Below, in pieces: positions 1 to 12,450 of a stretch of 64,000 bases of DNA. The translations under genes were made by a program, and so were the position numbers. This DNA comes from Malus domestica. Taxonomy: Eukaryota > Streptophyta > Magnoliopsida > Rosales > Rosaceae. The notes under the pieces were generated by a model. That model searched no databases. It was not told where the DNA came from and saw only the letters and a program-made list of their open reading frames with translations. The DNA lies in contig NC_091663.1 of the NCBI RefSeq assembly GCF_042453785.1, forward strand, positions 23,520,501-23,584,500, given 5' to 3'. Positions within the stretch are counted from its first letter, which is position 1. Every line of letters starts with the position of its first letter.

Positions 1-323
1 CCCCCACGGGGCACCACCGTGGCCACCCTCAGCAAAACCCATGACGCCAAGGTCACGACCCAAGCCGTGCCACTTTAACCTTTAAGGGCCTAAGTCCTAG
101 CCAAGCCGCCCAAACCCTAAGCGAGCTCAACGCGTTGCCAAGCTGAGCCCTAGCCTCGTACCCACGTGCGCCACACGCCGAGCAGCCTACTCCCATGGCC
201 CAGCCTACTCCCGTGGCTTTCCAAGTAGCCCAAATCGATTCAAGATTAGTTTAACCGTCTCGACTTTAAATTTTTGGGACTACGATTGAACTAAGGGCAG
301 TTTCACCACACTTCTTCGCGGAT
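1..323. other. GC-rich leader or LTR debris upstream of Gypsy gag
   Basis: No gene is visible. The stretch is richer in C and G than most of the window and repeats short phrases such as CAGCCTACTCCC. It runs directly into the Gypsy gag relic, so it is most likely the 5' untranslated region or LTR tail of that element. The element's true start lies outside the window. This is inferred from position only. Confidence 0.35.
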
Positions 324-1885
324 TTGACATTCCCTAATTCGAATCTCGCGCTCGAAGTCTACTATACTTCCACTGCTCAAGGAGATGCATTTCTTCCAAG
401 CATTTCCAATCCGAATGACGAACAAAACTTGTCTCGACAAGTCATAGAGTTGACAAGCGCCCTCGCACAACAGACGACCTTGGTGAATCAGCTCTTGCGG
501 CGCACTGAGATGCAACGTGCCCCGACGAGGTGTCCCGAAATAGGACAAGGGCTCAGACGAAGAACCTCTCCAGTAAAGTCCCAGTAAACAGTCACTCAAC
601 CAGCCATGAATCGAGCATTCAGACAGAGTACACTCCCGATTGAGGCCCCGAGATAACATATACTTTCGTCTTAGCATGCAGAAGAGCGTGCACTCTCGAC
701 TAAGCCCACAGAGGAGCATAAACTTATGGTTGGGGCCATACTCCGATATTCAACGTGAGCAGCCTTCCAAGCGAAGCGTTCATTCGCGGTTAGGCCTACA
801 ATGAACATTATCCACATCACATCAGGGTAGGCATCACGTCAGACAGAGAGAAGCAGTCACTCAATCTAGCTCAAGTTCAATTGGCAGCCTATGAAGAATT
901 CCCTCACCTGCTAGGAACAAACCACATGCACCGTCGTTGCGGCATAAATGAGCCGAGCACGTAGAAAAGCACTAGACCAGTAGGTCAAGACTAAGGGCAG
1001 TTGAGAGCTCCGCTACCCCAACAAAGGCATATTCAGAAAGAGGTAGAGAGGCTCTTAAACGACCGATTACATGATTTCCAATGTAACAAAGTTACCGATG
1101 AAGCACTACGACGGACATCACCAACATGAGCATGTCACCCTTCACGGATGAGATCGAGCAGGCAAAGTCTCCACGTTAGTTTAGCATGCTACATTTCACA
1201 TCTTTTAAAGGAGATGGAGATACAGAGAGGCACTTGAAGCACTACCAAAGCATGATGGTTCGTTATCTGAACAACACTGCCCTTATGTGCAAGATATTCA
1301 CCACCACTTTACAAGGCGAGGCACAAGATTGGTTTCACACCCTGCCATCACGATCCATCTGAAGTTTTGATGATATTTCCTTGGTTTTCACCAAAGAATA
1401 CTCATCCTACCGCTCGATCATGAAAAAGTCTGACCACTTGTTCAACATGAAGAAGAACCCAAAAGAGTTACTCTGCGACTAGGTGAAAAGGTTCAAAGCA
1501 GAGAAGGCGAAGATAGTCGGATGCGACGACTTGATAACAAATGCAACCTTCCAAAAAGGACTCATAGCAGACCACCCACTGTTCAGAGAGTTGATCATGA
1601 AAGAAGATCTAACTCTGGCAGACTCTTTCGCTTTGGCAAAGAATCATGTACTTTGGGAATAGGCTCGATGAGCAGACAAGGCACCCGAGCAGCCTCGAAA
1701 AGATTTGGCAGTGGCTTAAAAATGAGGATGGGAAGCAGTCCAATAAAAGTATGTTGGAGGCCAAACGTAGGGACCGACCCACGACCAAGGAAGGCTTAAC
1801 AACCAGGAACTACTCTAAGTTCTCAATCTCGATCCATTAAATCTTTCGCAACATCAAGAACGAGCCATGGTTCAACCTCAAATGT
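324..1885 (+). pseudogene. Ty3/Gypsy gag polyprotein relic
   Basis: Translating the plus strand across frames gives a recognisable plant Gypsy gag. An N-terminal stretch with LSRQVIELTSALAQQTTLVNQ lacking its last residue lies near 430-500, and the retrotransposon gag core at about 1140-1680 contains FKGDGDTERHLKHYQS, TTLQGEAQDWFHTLPS, KKNPKELLCD and KRFKAEKAKIVGCDDL. The basic tail (RRDRPTTKEG, then NYSKFS) follows to about 1885. Several in-frame stops (for example near 1360 and 1480) and frame changes show it is dead. Gag would form the particle of a retrotransposon. The pol that follows is much more decayed and may belong to another element, because the sequence character changes at about 1885. 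Confidence 0.8.
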
Positions 1886-3492
1886 TAGTTTTGTTTAAAT
1901 TGGGACTCTTCTTTGGAGACGTGATCTCAGTAGACAATATTCTTTTCTTTTTCCCAAAAGGTTGTAGCGGAAGAAAGTTGGAATTCTCACAAAGTGTTAT
2001 GAAATTCAAGATATCTTTGGTCTTGTCAATTTTATCGACAGTTTGTTAGCGATTTCTCAGCTATAGAGTTTTTCCTCACTTGTCGATTGAGGAAAGTTAG
2101 TCTAGTCTGTGATGTTGATTATGAATAAAGTTTCTGACAACCAAACAGTTCTCTCACCTCACATTTGTTTTGCACTTTTCGATGACATTGATCATTTCAA
2201 AATCCACGATGACGTTTTCTATGGATGTCTTGGTTGTGTAGATGTAGCATGACAGAGTATCTGTTATATTTCCCAACGGTTGGAACCATACGAAATGAAC
2301 CATCTTACTCATGACTTAGAGTCAACAGTTACAATCTTTATTTGAAAATTGAATGACACCTCTCTGTGGAGAATGTGTCCAAAATCTTTACCAAACATAT
2401 ACTTCTCAAATACATCTACACTTGAAATAAGCTAAATTTCTAACAACGATGATGGAAAAACCAAATCAACGTCTACGATTACATTATTATGTATTACCCT
2501 GGTTATGCAATAGTTATTATTTGCCACATCAAAAGACATATCTACCCTTGAACACCTTCAGTCTGTCCTACCTCATTTCAATTGGAAATTCATGAGTATT
2601 GATATGACGTTACCTACAAATCATCAAGAAATCGTTCGAGTGGTTATAATCACTTTCTGTATCTAAATGGAAATTGGGAAATATCACCATAAGGTTTCCG
2701 ATATGAGGTATCTTATGTGTATGGAGATTATGATGATGTTTCGGTGATTATCGACCGATTTAACAAGTTAACTCGTTTTTCGTTGGTCTAGAAGGACTAC
2801 ATTTTAGACCACTTGGTGAAAGTTCTTATTTTTGAATTTATCAGATTTTCTAGCATTTCGATCGACATCTACTTTAACCGTGATTTCATAGTCACCTCCT
2901 TGTGCCTGAAGGCATTCTAGTTAACCTTGAGTACGCGTCTACCATACTGCATTTCATATTATCATTAAAGCAGACATACCATCAAGAAGAATCGCTCAAA
3001 CATTGAAGTTTTAGTTTTGACCATTAATTCCTCAATCACCCCACAAATACTCTGCTAAACGAATCCTTATCGTTTGTGATTGAATTTCTTGGAAACTACC
3101 GTTGTAGTGAGATGTCATGCATTAATTCCAGTTACCTTGTATTCTAGATTTGATGGACTTGTTTTGACCCTCAAATTCTTGATTGTTCTTTTAGCCTTCT
3201 TGACATGGTTTTTAGCTAAATTCGAGAGAAATTCACTATGAATATGCTCGCTAAGGGGTTATGAACTACATTGTTTGGCTACATGGTGTGCATGTCACTA
3301 TTGTATTTTATCATGATGTGCGGTGGTTTACTTTCAAGTCTTTGGAAGCCTACTTGAAGGTTATGAGTACTAAGTTTTGTCTAGTACCACATTTTACCCA
3401 CAGACTAATGGTCTGTCTGAATGAACTATCTAGACCTTAGTGGACATGTTGCGTTTATCTGTTCTACAGTTTTAGTATGATTATAACAGACG
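1886..3492 (+). pseudogene. Gypsy (Tekay/Del-like) pol relic: RT end, RNase H, integrase
   Basis: There are no long frames, but pieces of a chromovirus-type pol can be traced in order. At about 2010-2170 there is an RT tail (FYRQFVSDFSAIEFFLTCRL, like YRRFV.DFS.IA.PLT.LT). At about 2290-2540 there is an RNase H-like piece (DLEST, then IIMYYPGYA). At about 2700-2940 there is an integrase core trace (VSVIIDRFNKLTRF, like VIVDRLTKSAHF). At 3265-3470 there is a second integrase-like piece (WLHGVHVTIV, then TLVDML-like sequence). The two integrase-like pieces may be a duplication or parts of two copies. The relic is cut at 3498 by a noncoding insertion and seems to resume at 5706. Assignment rests on pattern memory of the family. 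Confidence 0.6.
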
Positions 3493-3498
3493 CTTATG

Positions 3499-5699
3499 AT
3501 GTGAAATATATAAGCACACAAATTAAACCCTCTTTTTATCAAATGTAGTAAAGTATGTAAGTAGGGATCGTTCTAGGCCGGGGATTAGGAGGGATTGCTA
3601 AACACTTGAAAACTGACTTAAAAACATAAAAACAAAATTTAAAACACTAAACTAGACTCAAAGAATGCAAAACTATACTTTAAAATACTTAAACAAACAT
3701 AAAACTCAAAACAGCAACCTAATGACTCAAAACTGCCTAAAAACCACTTTCTGGGCAGTTTTGAGAACCTAACAAGAACTTGGACGAAGTTGGATGAAAA
3801 CTTGAATCAAAACACTTAGAAACACAAATCAAAACACTTTCTAACTAATCTAAGACTTCAAAATAAAGGGGGATTTGTTTGGGACGAAAATTGAAAACAA
3901 AACAGAAACTTTAAAACAAAACAGATTGTAAAACGTTTTTGGATGAAAAGGATGGATAAAAGGCTAGTTAGGAGGTTCTTCTCCACACATGACACACTTG
4001 CAAACAAAATGATTTTCAGTTGTTCTTTCAATAAATTATGAAACTCAACACCCCAAGTTAATTAGATACGCTTAAATTAACCTTCAAGTTCTCCTTAAGT
4101 TAATGAATTGGATGGAAAAGCGCATACAACAATTCAAAGCATTCCTCAAAGGTTCCTTACGTGATGAGCACAATAAAGATACAATCAAGAATCATGAAGC
4201 ACAATGAGAACTATAAGTGTTGACGAGGCATTCGTTACTATGATGAGCATGAAACTAGTGCCAAGAATTCATTCAACGCGATCGTTTTCAAGCGACCTTC
4301 ACTACTTGTGATTATAAGATTGTAACTATTAGGTGAAACTCCCTCATAATCTAGCATCATATTCATGCATGAAAACTAAGCGTGCACTCTCAATCAACAT
4401 ACACAAATAAGTTATCAATCAAGTAGATGAACGAATTGAATCCGCAACTTATGAAATAACAACTTAATGTAATCAAATCATATTGCAAGCATGTACATGG
4501 TTTCGAATCACCCCCCAACTAAGGGGGTTTAGTTCCTCATTCTTGCAATACAAAGATACATAAAATTAGACATTAAAATCAAAGGAAAGAAAACACCTAA
4601 AATGCTCCAACTTGGAAAGCAAGTGCATCAATGGATCTCCCTTCCTCCTTGTTGCGGCATGAAGCTTGTGGACAGATTTTTGGGTGGATTTATGGTGTAG
4701 AATGGATGGGGAATGATATGGAGGGGTTTAGGGTGAGTGTGGAAGAGTGTTTGATGGTTGGAAGGTGGTGGAGAACTAGGCAAAGAGGGTGGAAGAAGGT
4801 GGAGTGGCTGTTATGTTTTCTAGGCACTAGAATGGTGTTTTTGGGGTGTTTTGCTTCCTAGGGTGTGTATGGACGAATTTCTGTGATAAAATGATGAATA
4901 TGGGGGATTGTTCTTTTGCCAAGGGGTGTAAACATGTATTTATAGGCCCCAAAAACCTTAGAAAATCAGGTTAGGTTAAGGATGAAATGCATGGCAATTT
5001 GTGTGTGTGGTGTGCAATGGTCCAAGGGTGAAAATGAAGTGATGATGCAAAGTGTGAAGGGTAAAATGGAGTGGTCTTGAAGCTAGGGAGCATGAATGAT
5101 TGTGTACATTGCATAGAGATGGAAAGGGAGGTGAAAATGTGTCAATAAATGGGTCAAAGGTGCAGCAACATGTGGTACACAAGGCATGGGATTCCAAATG
5201 TGAATGATGGAGCATCAATTGGTGCATGCAATGGATGTAAATGTTGTCTAAAATCTAATGAGTGAAGGGAACAAGAGGTATCAAGCAATTGAGTGTAATA
5301 ATTAAATGAATTGAAGCATGAAATTAGAAATTATGTAGGAGACAAGAGTGATCAAGCATGGCATGGAATCCAAAGGGAATTCTATGTGGTTTGCATGGCA
5401 AGGAATGCAAGTTGGGGTGACAGATTTTTGGGCTGTTTTCTTCATCTTTTGGACCATAATTCTTCATATTCTTGGCCTCTTTAGTTCTCAAATTCGTCCA
5501 TCCACTTGGCCCATGCATTTTCTATCCATTCCAAGCCCCGAAACATGCTCCAAAGGCCTCCAAAATGCATCTTCTTGCATACTTTGTCCATAAAATCTGA
5601 AAACAAACGAAAATGACTTTAAACATTAAAATAACTAAGGAAACACGACATAAATGCACAAGAACAAGCCAACTAAGTCGCATAAATGTGCTCCTATCA
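3499..5699 (-). mobile_element. Noncoding insertion of unknown class, copy 1 (2.2 kb)
   Basis: Read on the minus strand, this element starts TGATAGGAGCACATTTATGC and ends with TTTAATTTGTGTGCTTAT-like sequence. The same beginning and end, in the same order, bound the insertion at 55380-57141. The terminal part carries a shared phrase, AATCCCTCCTAATCCC followed by an AACGATCC-type string. It encodes no protein. It sits inside the Gypsy pol relic; the 6 bp GCTTAT occurs on both sides (3493-3498 and 5700-5705) and may be the target duplication, although copy 2 has a 10 bp one. No clear terminal inverted repeat is seen. Class unresolved: a nonautonomous Mutator-like element or a large retrotransposon derivative are both possible. 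Confidence 0.65.
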
Positions 5700-5705
5700 G
5701 CTTAT

Positions 5706-6515
5706 CCCTTTTAAAGTTGTTTGTAACTACAGGTACTATTTTGATTTTTGGTATAGCACCATTTAAGACGTATAATACACGATTGGCATAACAGTATTGA
5801 GAATGGGTATTCGAACGATTGAGTTTACGGTATAGGAAATTGCGTACTTTTGACAATGTCACCCGAGAGGGTAGTACGTAAGCATGATCAAGGCGTTATT
5901 CGGTTGATTTATGCATATTTCCCAATGGGGGTAAGATGGTAATATTGCACCCTCAGGAATTATTCACTTGCTTATCGTGACGACAGTCAGTTGTCGGTAT
6001 TGCAAGTTGCAGACTGTAATATCGATAACTTATTCGTTGGATTCGTTAAGCAAGTGGATAAGTAGGCCCGCCTACGTTAGTATTTTTTATTCATTTATTT
6101 ATTGATTTATTGTTTGGGCTTGACCCAAAGATACTATATAGTATCTTCAGAGTACGTGAAGCTACGAATGTGTAGGTGAAAAACTTTCTATTTTCAGTTT
6201 TAATTTCAGTACAATTATTTTAATTTTATATTTTTATATATTATTACGTTATGTTATTATATATCTATTTTTTATTTTATGTTTTTATAAAGGTTTTATA
6301 TTATAGTTTTGTACTAAAGGAGAAGGAAAGTATGAGTTTGGAGGCATGAAAGAGGAATCATTGCATTTTGATCGCGATGGAATGACATTTTCTTTTATGC
6401 AACCGCTCTAACTTGATGCCTTTTTTACATATATTTTTCTTCCATCTCTTCACTATTTTATGTACAACAACTTATTTCAAATTTTGAGGACGAAATTTTT
6501 TTAAGGTGGGTAGAT
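5706..6515 (+). pseudogene. Gypsy 3' internal region and polypurine tract
   Basis: The Gypsy relic resumes here after the noncoding insertion. Its end carries TTGAGGACGAAATTTTTTT, the phrase that typically ends pol in plant Tekay/Del elements, followed by the purine tract AAGGTGGG (about 6503-6510) that primes plus-strand synthesis. The following TGTAACAACTCGTCC starts the LTR. Between 5706 and 6480 no domain can be read with confidence; the DNA becomes very AT-rich around 6200-6300. Confidence 0.55.
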
Positions 6516-8843
6516 TGTAACAACTCGTCCTTAATTTTACAACTTTATAAATTTTAAAAGTGTGAATTGACGAAAATGCCCTTAGAGACAAGGATCTTGA
6601 CTTTCATTTACCATCATTTAGAAGGATGTATGACCCATTATTTTAGCTTACCCTTATAGCACTCAACGTTATGAATGCGTAGGCACAAGCGAAATTGAAT
6701 TTGGAGTTACGACGAAGATTTTACAGATTTACGAATCCGAAAGATTAATTTTTCGAAATTACTGTTTTAATTATTTTATATTATTTTTATTACTATTTAA
6801 ATATTTTCTGATTAGATATTTTTAATATTTTATTAATTTTTCTTAAATGTGAGGCCCACACCCATACTAAACTCTCCATTCTTTCCATGCACATGTTTTA
6901 TTTTCCCCCACACTTTGGGGGACACTCTCTTCCGTCTTCCCTCAGACTCTCTCTCGTCCCTCTCATCCTTTCTGGCCTTTTCTCTCTCTAACTTCCCTCT
7001 CCGTGAGACTTGCCGGACAACCACACCCATCATCATCTCCTACGAGTATCATTGCCACGAACCAGAAGCCCACTTCGTCTCTTGGCCGTGAAACCGAATA
7101 CCTAAGCCTTGAGCTGCAAACACAAACCCAGACTGTCAACACCATGTTTTTAGACGAGAAATTTGAGAATTTCAATGTGGGTAATTTCGAAAACCACTCT
7201 AGATCTTCATGGATCATATTTAGGAGTACAATCAGAATGTTTTTGAGACTTTTTGGTGGCTTTTGGTGCAGAGACAAGATGGGGAAAATCGTCCCCAGTT
7301 TTTGGGTGAGAACCGACAACTTTCGAGCTGTTTTCTAGCTAACTTTGGTCACGATCGAGGAACCCAATGGTATATTTCGTGTGAAATCCCAATCCTGGAT
7401 TTCACTATTGTAATTTACATAATTTGTATTCGCGAGATTTTATAGTATTTTTACGAATTTAAATTAATTTTAGATTTTAATTACTTAATTACAAACTTTG
7501 AATTTTTAAAAATAATTATTTAAAATCCGTAGACCTTCAAGGGTCGCTATTAATGTTTTCGAATTGAGCTCGTCCCCACGAGCGCATAGGCGAATGCCAT
7601 TCGTGAATAGGGACGAGGAAGAAAAAGTTACAGAAGATAGAAGTTTCTTAAATAAAATAGAGATTTAATATTTTTACGAGTTCCCATCACTTTGGGAAGG
7701 AAAGACCCAGCAAACCTAGACCCCTCTTCGACCCACTGACCCAACTCGACCTTATCTCCCTATTCCGACCACCGCTGACGATGTGACCAGTGCCATATTG
7801 ATCCTTACTTCGAACCCAATCGATCTCTCTTCCATATTTAACCAAGCTTGACAAGGATTGGCACCTTTTTCGTGAAGAATAGAGTTAGTGGCGCAGAGGG
7901 GTGCACGATGGCGATCCGCCATTTCTAAAATCAACACCATCAATCACCACTACCAATAGACTCCCCTCAACCACAGGAGCAAGGCCCAAGCATTGGATGA
8001 GGCGTCGGAGTTCGTTTTGGCAACGAATCAAGAACACCCATTTTTTGGGTTTCCGGGGGATCAAGGCGTTTTCAGGCCACTTCCCGGTCGAATTGGACTT
8101 CATATGAGGTATGAAAATTATTCCCCTTTACTTGCTCTACATTTATGTGAAAATTGGTAATTTTTGGAGTTCGTCAGAAAAATGGGTTTCTGTTTGCTGG
8201 AAACTACCACTTGCGGCGGTGAGTGGCCTGTGGGCCGACTTTGTCTTCTAATTCCATATTTGACATCTGATTGATAAAATCCCATTGTTTAAACATATTT
8301 TTGTTAGAGGCCGCCACTTGATCATTATAACAATCGACAATTTGACCGTTCGATCGTTAACAAACTTTAATATGTTATTATACGTAATCTTTGAGGATGT
8401 TAGGAACTTACGGATTGGAAATCCGGTGGGCGGATCTTTCTGATTGATCTACTATGGTTGATTTTGATCAAAATGTTCTTAATCATTCTTGAATACTAAA
8501 ATTTGTATTACTATAGACTACGTAGGGCTTAGTGAACCTATATCGGTTAGTGAGCTATCTCAGGTAATACATACCTCAGTTTACAATATGGGACGCTTTA
8601 TTGTGATATAGATGTGTATTTATCTTCTTGATAATACAAATGACATGTATGGTAACTATTATGATAATGTGAGACTAGAATCCTATTAGAATTATCCTGT
8701 GGAACTTGTATGCTTGCGTGACATGTTGGTCAGTAGTCACGAGAAATTGATAGTGCAAGTGATTACGTTGTAAATCATAGGAGAGATAAGGGTAAGTAGG
8801 TTGTGTGTTGATCTAACTGCACCATGTAGCAGTGGTACATGGA

Positions 8844-9260
8844 TGGTCCTGCTTTGTATATCTGCAATAGCGGACCATACGTATTTCAGGGGTGATCATG
8901 CTTGGTATATCCACGATGGGTGATCACCGCCTGCACGATTAGACTATGCTTATGGTTCTGCTTGGTTTATCCGTAATAGGGAACCATACTTATTCTAGGA
9001 GTGATCATGCTTGGTATATCAGCGATAAGTGATCATTACCTGGAGTTAGGATATGGTCCTGCTTGGTATATCCGCGATAGAGGACCATACGTATTTCAGG
9101 GGTGATCATGCTTGGTATATCCGCAATAGGTGATCATTACCTGGACGATTAGATTATGCCTATGGTCCTGCTTGGTATATCCGCAATGGGGAACCATACG
9201 CATTCTAGAGGTGATTAGGATTAGTTGTACTTGGTACATTTCGATAGGTGACCATATTTT
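8844..9260 (+). repeat. Alternating hairpin minisatellite in Gypsy LTR
   Basis: Eight units start near 8844, 8893, 8953, 9002, 9054, 9103, 9163 and 9212. Odd units begin TGGTCC (or TGGTTC) and close with GGACCA or GAACCA. Even units begin TGATCA and close TGATCA, so the unit types differ in stem sequence. Both share the loop phrase TGCTTGGTATATCCGC. Spacing alternates about 49-52 and 60 bases, so the higher-order period is roughly 105-110 bases, present about four times; the last unit is decayed. No coding potential is seen. It is not a CRISPR array, because the inter-unit sequence is itself repeated and the setting is a plant LTR. Confidence 0.85.
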
Positions 9261-9347
9261 AGTTAGATTCTGTTGAGTGGTTTAGAATCCCTATTCTTGC
9301 TCATTTCCATAAGGTTAGTCCAGCCCTAGATTCGAGTGAATATGAAT

Positions 9348-9851
9348 TGCTCACAGACAGTCAAGGTTCTAAAAGATGCTAGGTGCTAGTCGAGCAGCAA
9401 GCTGGGGCCTAGCTCCTAGGCGGACTAGGATGATTTAAGTAAATATATTATATTTTATGTAAATAAGTGTCTATTTATACTTAAAATATATATAATTTCA
9501 TTATAAACTACAAAATAGAATGACATATATATTAGGAAGTATTTCAACATAATGAAAACATGTATATAATGTATATTCATTTAAGTATTCAACAAGTCTC
9601 TTACAATTTATTGAAAAAAAAAAATATGCAAAATGAAAATTATCTATTTTCTAAGTGAGTCGCAACTTCAGCGAGTGCCTGGGCGTGTCTCGGCGGGTGC
9701 CTAGGCAGTCTCGACGGGCGCCTCAGCAGGTTTAGACACCATTTTTTAATTTTCAAATGCCTAGGCATTAATCAGGACGGTGGCCAACCGCCTAGCACTT
9801 AGGCGAGGCTTAGGCAACGCTAGGCGGGGATTTCTAGAATAGTGCTCACAG
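9348..9851. mobile_element. Small nonautonomous DNA transposon with 9-bp target duplication
   Basis: TGCTCACAG occurs at 9348-9356 and again at 9843-9851, bounding a 486-base insert. The insert's ends are rough inverted repeats: the left reads GGTTCTAAAAGATGCTAGG and the right, reversed, reads TATTCTAGAAATCCCCGCCT. Both ends are rich in CTAGGCG-type words, with an AT-rich core between. A shortened relative lies at 18995-19150. A 9-base duplication fits a Mutator-like element, but the terminal words also recall hAT-type MITEs, so the superfamily is left open. It interrupts the Gypsy LTR and is therefore younger. Confidence 0.7.
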
Positions 9852-10546
9852 TAGATGTTGTGTTTCTAAATTAGATTTGTCATATTATTGCTTGGAATCC
9901 AAGTAGGGAATTATGTAGAATTCCTTTATTAAATTTCATGAATTGATATGTGATCTTATTGATTGATTAACGTAATTAAATGTTAATATTGTGCATCTTT
10001 GATTCTTGGGATTGATTAATTGGAGTGATTGTGGAATGATGTTGGATATGATTGTTTTTACTATGATCATATTTGTTCACCAATGTGGCTAGAGAATAAT
10101 ATTATGCTTCGTTGGTTTTTTTTCCTTTTTTGAGATGCTGCATGCTATAAATTGTGGTATTATGTTGAAACATAGTGATTTATATGATGGATGAAGTGGA
10201 ATTCTTGATCGTCATGTGGGTTTGCTATGTAGCCCTGAGCCTAGTAATTTCATCATTGTCAAGTTCTAATAATTCATTGAGGAATGCTATGCTTTTCTAC
10301 TTGAACGTACTGTGATAAACGTTGAAGTGTAGTAAAAGGTGAACTATGAATGGCTTGATCCCTTCTTAGGGTACGCAGGCAATCTAACACAAGGTTAGAT
10401 GCAGCCATGAAATAAAGAAAATGACTACGTGGTTAAATCGTTGATTGTGTTTTGGTCTTGTCTTGGAGGCGAGACATGATAGACAAACAAGAATTTGGCA
10501 ACATCACATGTCGATCTTGGTCATATGTCAGGATCGGGGCGTGACA

Positions 10547-12256
10547 TTTCGATTCTTTGTTTCATAGGCTTCAATTTGATATATCAGGTTGCTACTTTTA
10601 GTTGAGATTTGAAGCTAAACGGAGCCGGGGAAGTTTCCCGACCAAATTTCCCAATGTTCAGCCTTCTTCTTTGTTGGGTCCGGTCGACTTGCAAGCCCAA
10701 ACGGGTCAACCTAATCCGAGAGAAAAAAAGGGCCCAACCGGATCCATGGGCCCATAACTTGATCCGGCCCATTTCTAAAATGGACCTAGAATATTCCTAG
10801 AATATTCTCTAGAATTTTCCTTGCTTTGACTTTTTCAAAATTTTCTCGAAAACCCTCCAAAGCTAAATTTGAAGTCCCGAGTCCATTTTTGGCATCCATT
10901 TAGTGAAATTTTGAAGTTTTAACGTAGTTGACCGGCTCGACTTCTCCGTTAACTTTTTAAGGTTGATTGTTGACTTTTTATAAAATTTGTCGGGACCCTT
11001 CTTAGTGTATTTCAACGCGCTGATTCTGAATCCGTTGTTCGTTTCTCCAAATTCAAACGTTTTAATTGAGTTTTACTAATGGGTCTCGATTATGCTTAGG
11101 TGCGATTACTATCAGAGACCCCAACTTTGCTCGTTTGAACAGTTACGACTTTGCAAGTATCTGTGAATGGGTCTTTTCTTTTATATAGTACATATATGTA
11201 TATATACTTGTTTAGTTTTCATATATACATCTAATAACGAAGTTCCTACGTGATTTCCATAATTAAAATAACGTTTATAAGAAATGTCGTATCGTTGGGG
11301 AATTATGAAATAATCATACGGGATGCACATGTAAGATTACTATAAGGGGATGCCTTAATTAGATTTATGATTATGAATAGCTTTATGTTGACTAGAACTA
11401 TCAAATAGCTATGGCATGACTATATTTATGTTATCTGCACATCATGTGCAACACTGGTGTTTGTACTTGCTTGGGCTAGGGCCAGTCTTTCAAGTGTATG
11501 TTCACATCGCATCGTACACTCACTTTTGATCCATTATAGGTGCCAGTCCTATCCTAGATTGCTATAGGTAGTTAGGAATCATATGTGATGCACATAGCAC
11601 CAGCCTTCACGTGATTGTAGTACTAGAGCATAAATCATGATTACACCCGATCCTCTTCATATCAGAATATCTTTGCATGAACTCGTGTGTCAACATATGT
11701 CAATGAGCACTTAATATGATATATTTGTTATGTGAGATTATGTGATTATCGAACATTAGGTGTTTATTTATGAAATATTATGGTGTATATTAATTCTGGA
11801 AATATTGATGGCTATGGTAAGTAATTTCATACTATACGTAGTATGTATATTTTAGAAACTATAATACTTGTTTTATGGTAAGGGGTTATTATGTTTTCGA
11901 AAAGGTTTTTACAAAACTTTATTTTTAGGCCCACTCACCCTTGTTTTTCGCCCCTCTAGGTTCTAGTAGCAAAGCTTTCGTATTGACAAGGATTCTTGGC
12001 AATTATTGGTATAGGTGATCACCTTCGATGGTATAATTCCTATTCTACCTTTACTGTGTTTTACTTACGCTCTGACATCACGTGTGAATTGGGTTCATTC
12101 CTGCTCACTAACGCACTCTTACATATAGGCACTTTTAGGTTTAAATTTACTCATATTTTTCATATCACTACACTTTATGGCTTCGTTACCCTCAAAGTGT
12201 CGGCCAACACAGCTCGATTCGGAGTTCAAGTGGACATTCCGAATCGGGGTGTGCCA
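10547..12256 (+). repeat. Second Gypsy LTR fragment (plus orientation)
   Basis: The segment has no gene. It ends GAATCGGGGTGTGCCA, which resembles the ATCGGGGCGTGACA end of the preceding LTR. The stretch CGCCCCTCTAGGTTCTAG near 11950 is of the kind often found in the 3' half of Tekay-type LTRs. It is probably part of an older LTR next to which the 6516-10546 copy lies. Open frames at 10584-10800 and 11996-12280 are short and match nothing I recognise. Confidence 0.45.
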
Positions 12257-12450
12257 ATGAGGATCTCTGGCAGATTTTGACGTTCACTTTTGATAATGTA
12301 GGAAGTTATTTCTATTATCTTCGTATAAATATTCTTTCTATTTCTGCACTTTTATTTATGCTTTGACACTACATGCATTGTAATAAAGGCTCATCCCACA
12401 CTATGCACACTTAGTTTAATTTTATCTTGATATGAACAAAAAAAAAACCT
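12257..12450. other. Short spacer between Gypsy LTR fragments
   Basis: No gene or clear repeat is seen. It contains AT-rich DNA, the poly-A run at about 12438-12448, and leads straight into the minus-strand LTR end at 12451. Confidence 0.4.

Larger units (their letters stand above)
6516..10546 (+). repeat. Long Gypsy LTR (plus orientation), about 4 kb
   Basis: It starts TGTAACAACTCGTCC directly after a polypurine tract and probably ends ATCGGGGCGTGACA, giving TG...CA ends. Inside are features shared with the minus-strand LTR at 12451-13835: the phrase GTGAAATCCCA..CC near 7380 and the AT-rich block after it. Short open frames at 6849-7338 and 7885-8107 look like chance frames inside the LTR leader. 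It contains a hairpin minisatellite (8844-9260) and a small DNA transposon (9357-9842). The end point is inferred from the TGACA terminus, because no partner LTR was aligned. Confidence 0.6.

Noticed and set aside
303..719. A 138-residue minus-strand frame rich in cysteine and arginine
   Set aside because: It lies antisense to the Gypsy gag relic and has no recognisable domain; the repeated CTLS-type words mirror repeats in the gag DNA.
6833..7338. Overlapping frames on both strands near the start of the Gypsy LTR
   Set aside because: They lie within LTR sequence with C/T-rich composition, no homologous domain and no codon bias.
8844..9260. CRISPR-like regular array
   Set aside because: The spacing and palindromes are superficially similar, but spacers are themselves repeats, there are no cas genes and the setting is a plant nuclear retrotransposon LTR.
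11996..12280. A 94-residue plus frame as a gene
   Set aside because: It spans the probable end of a Gypsy LTR fragment and matches no family I know.
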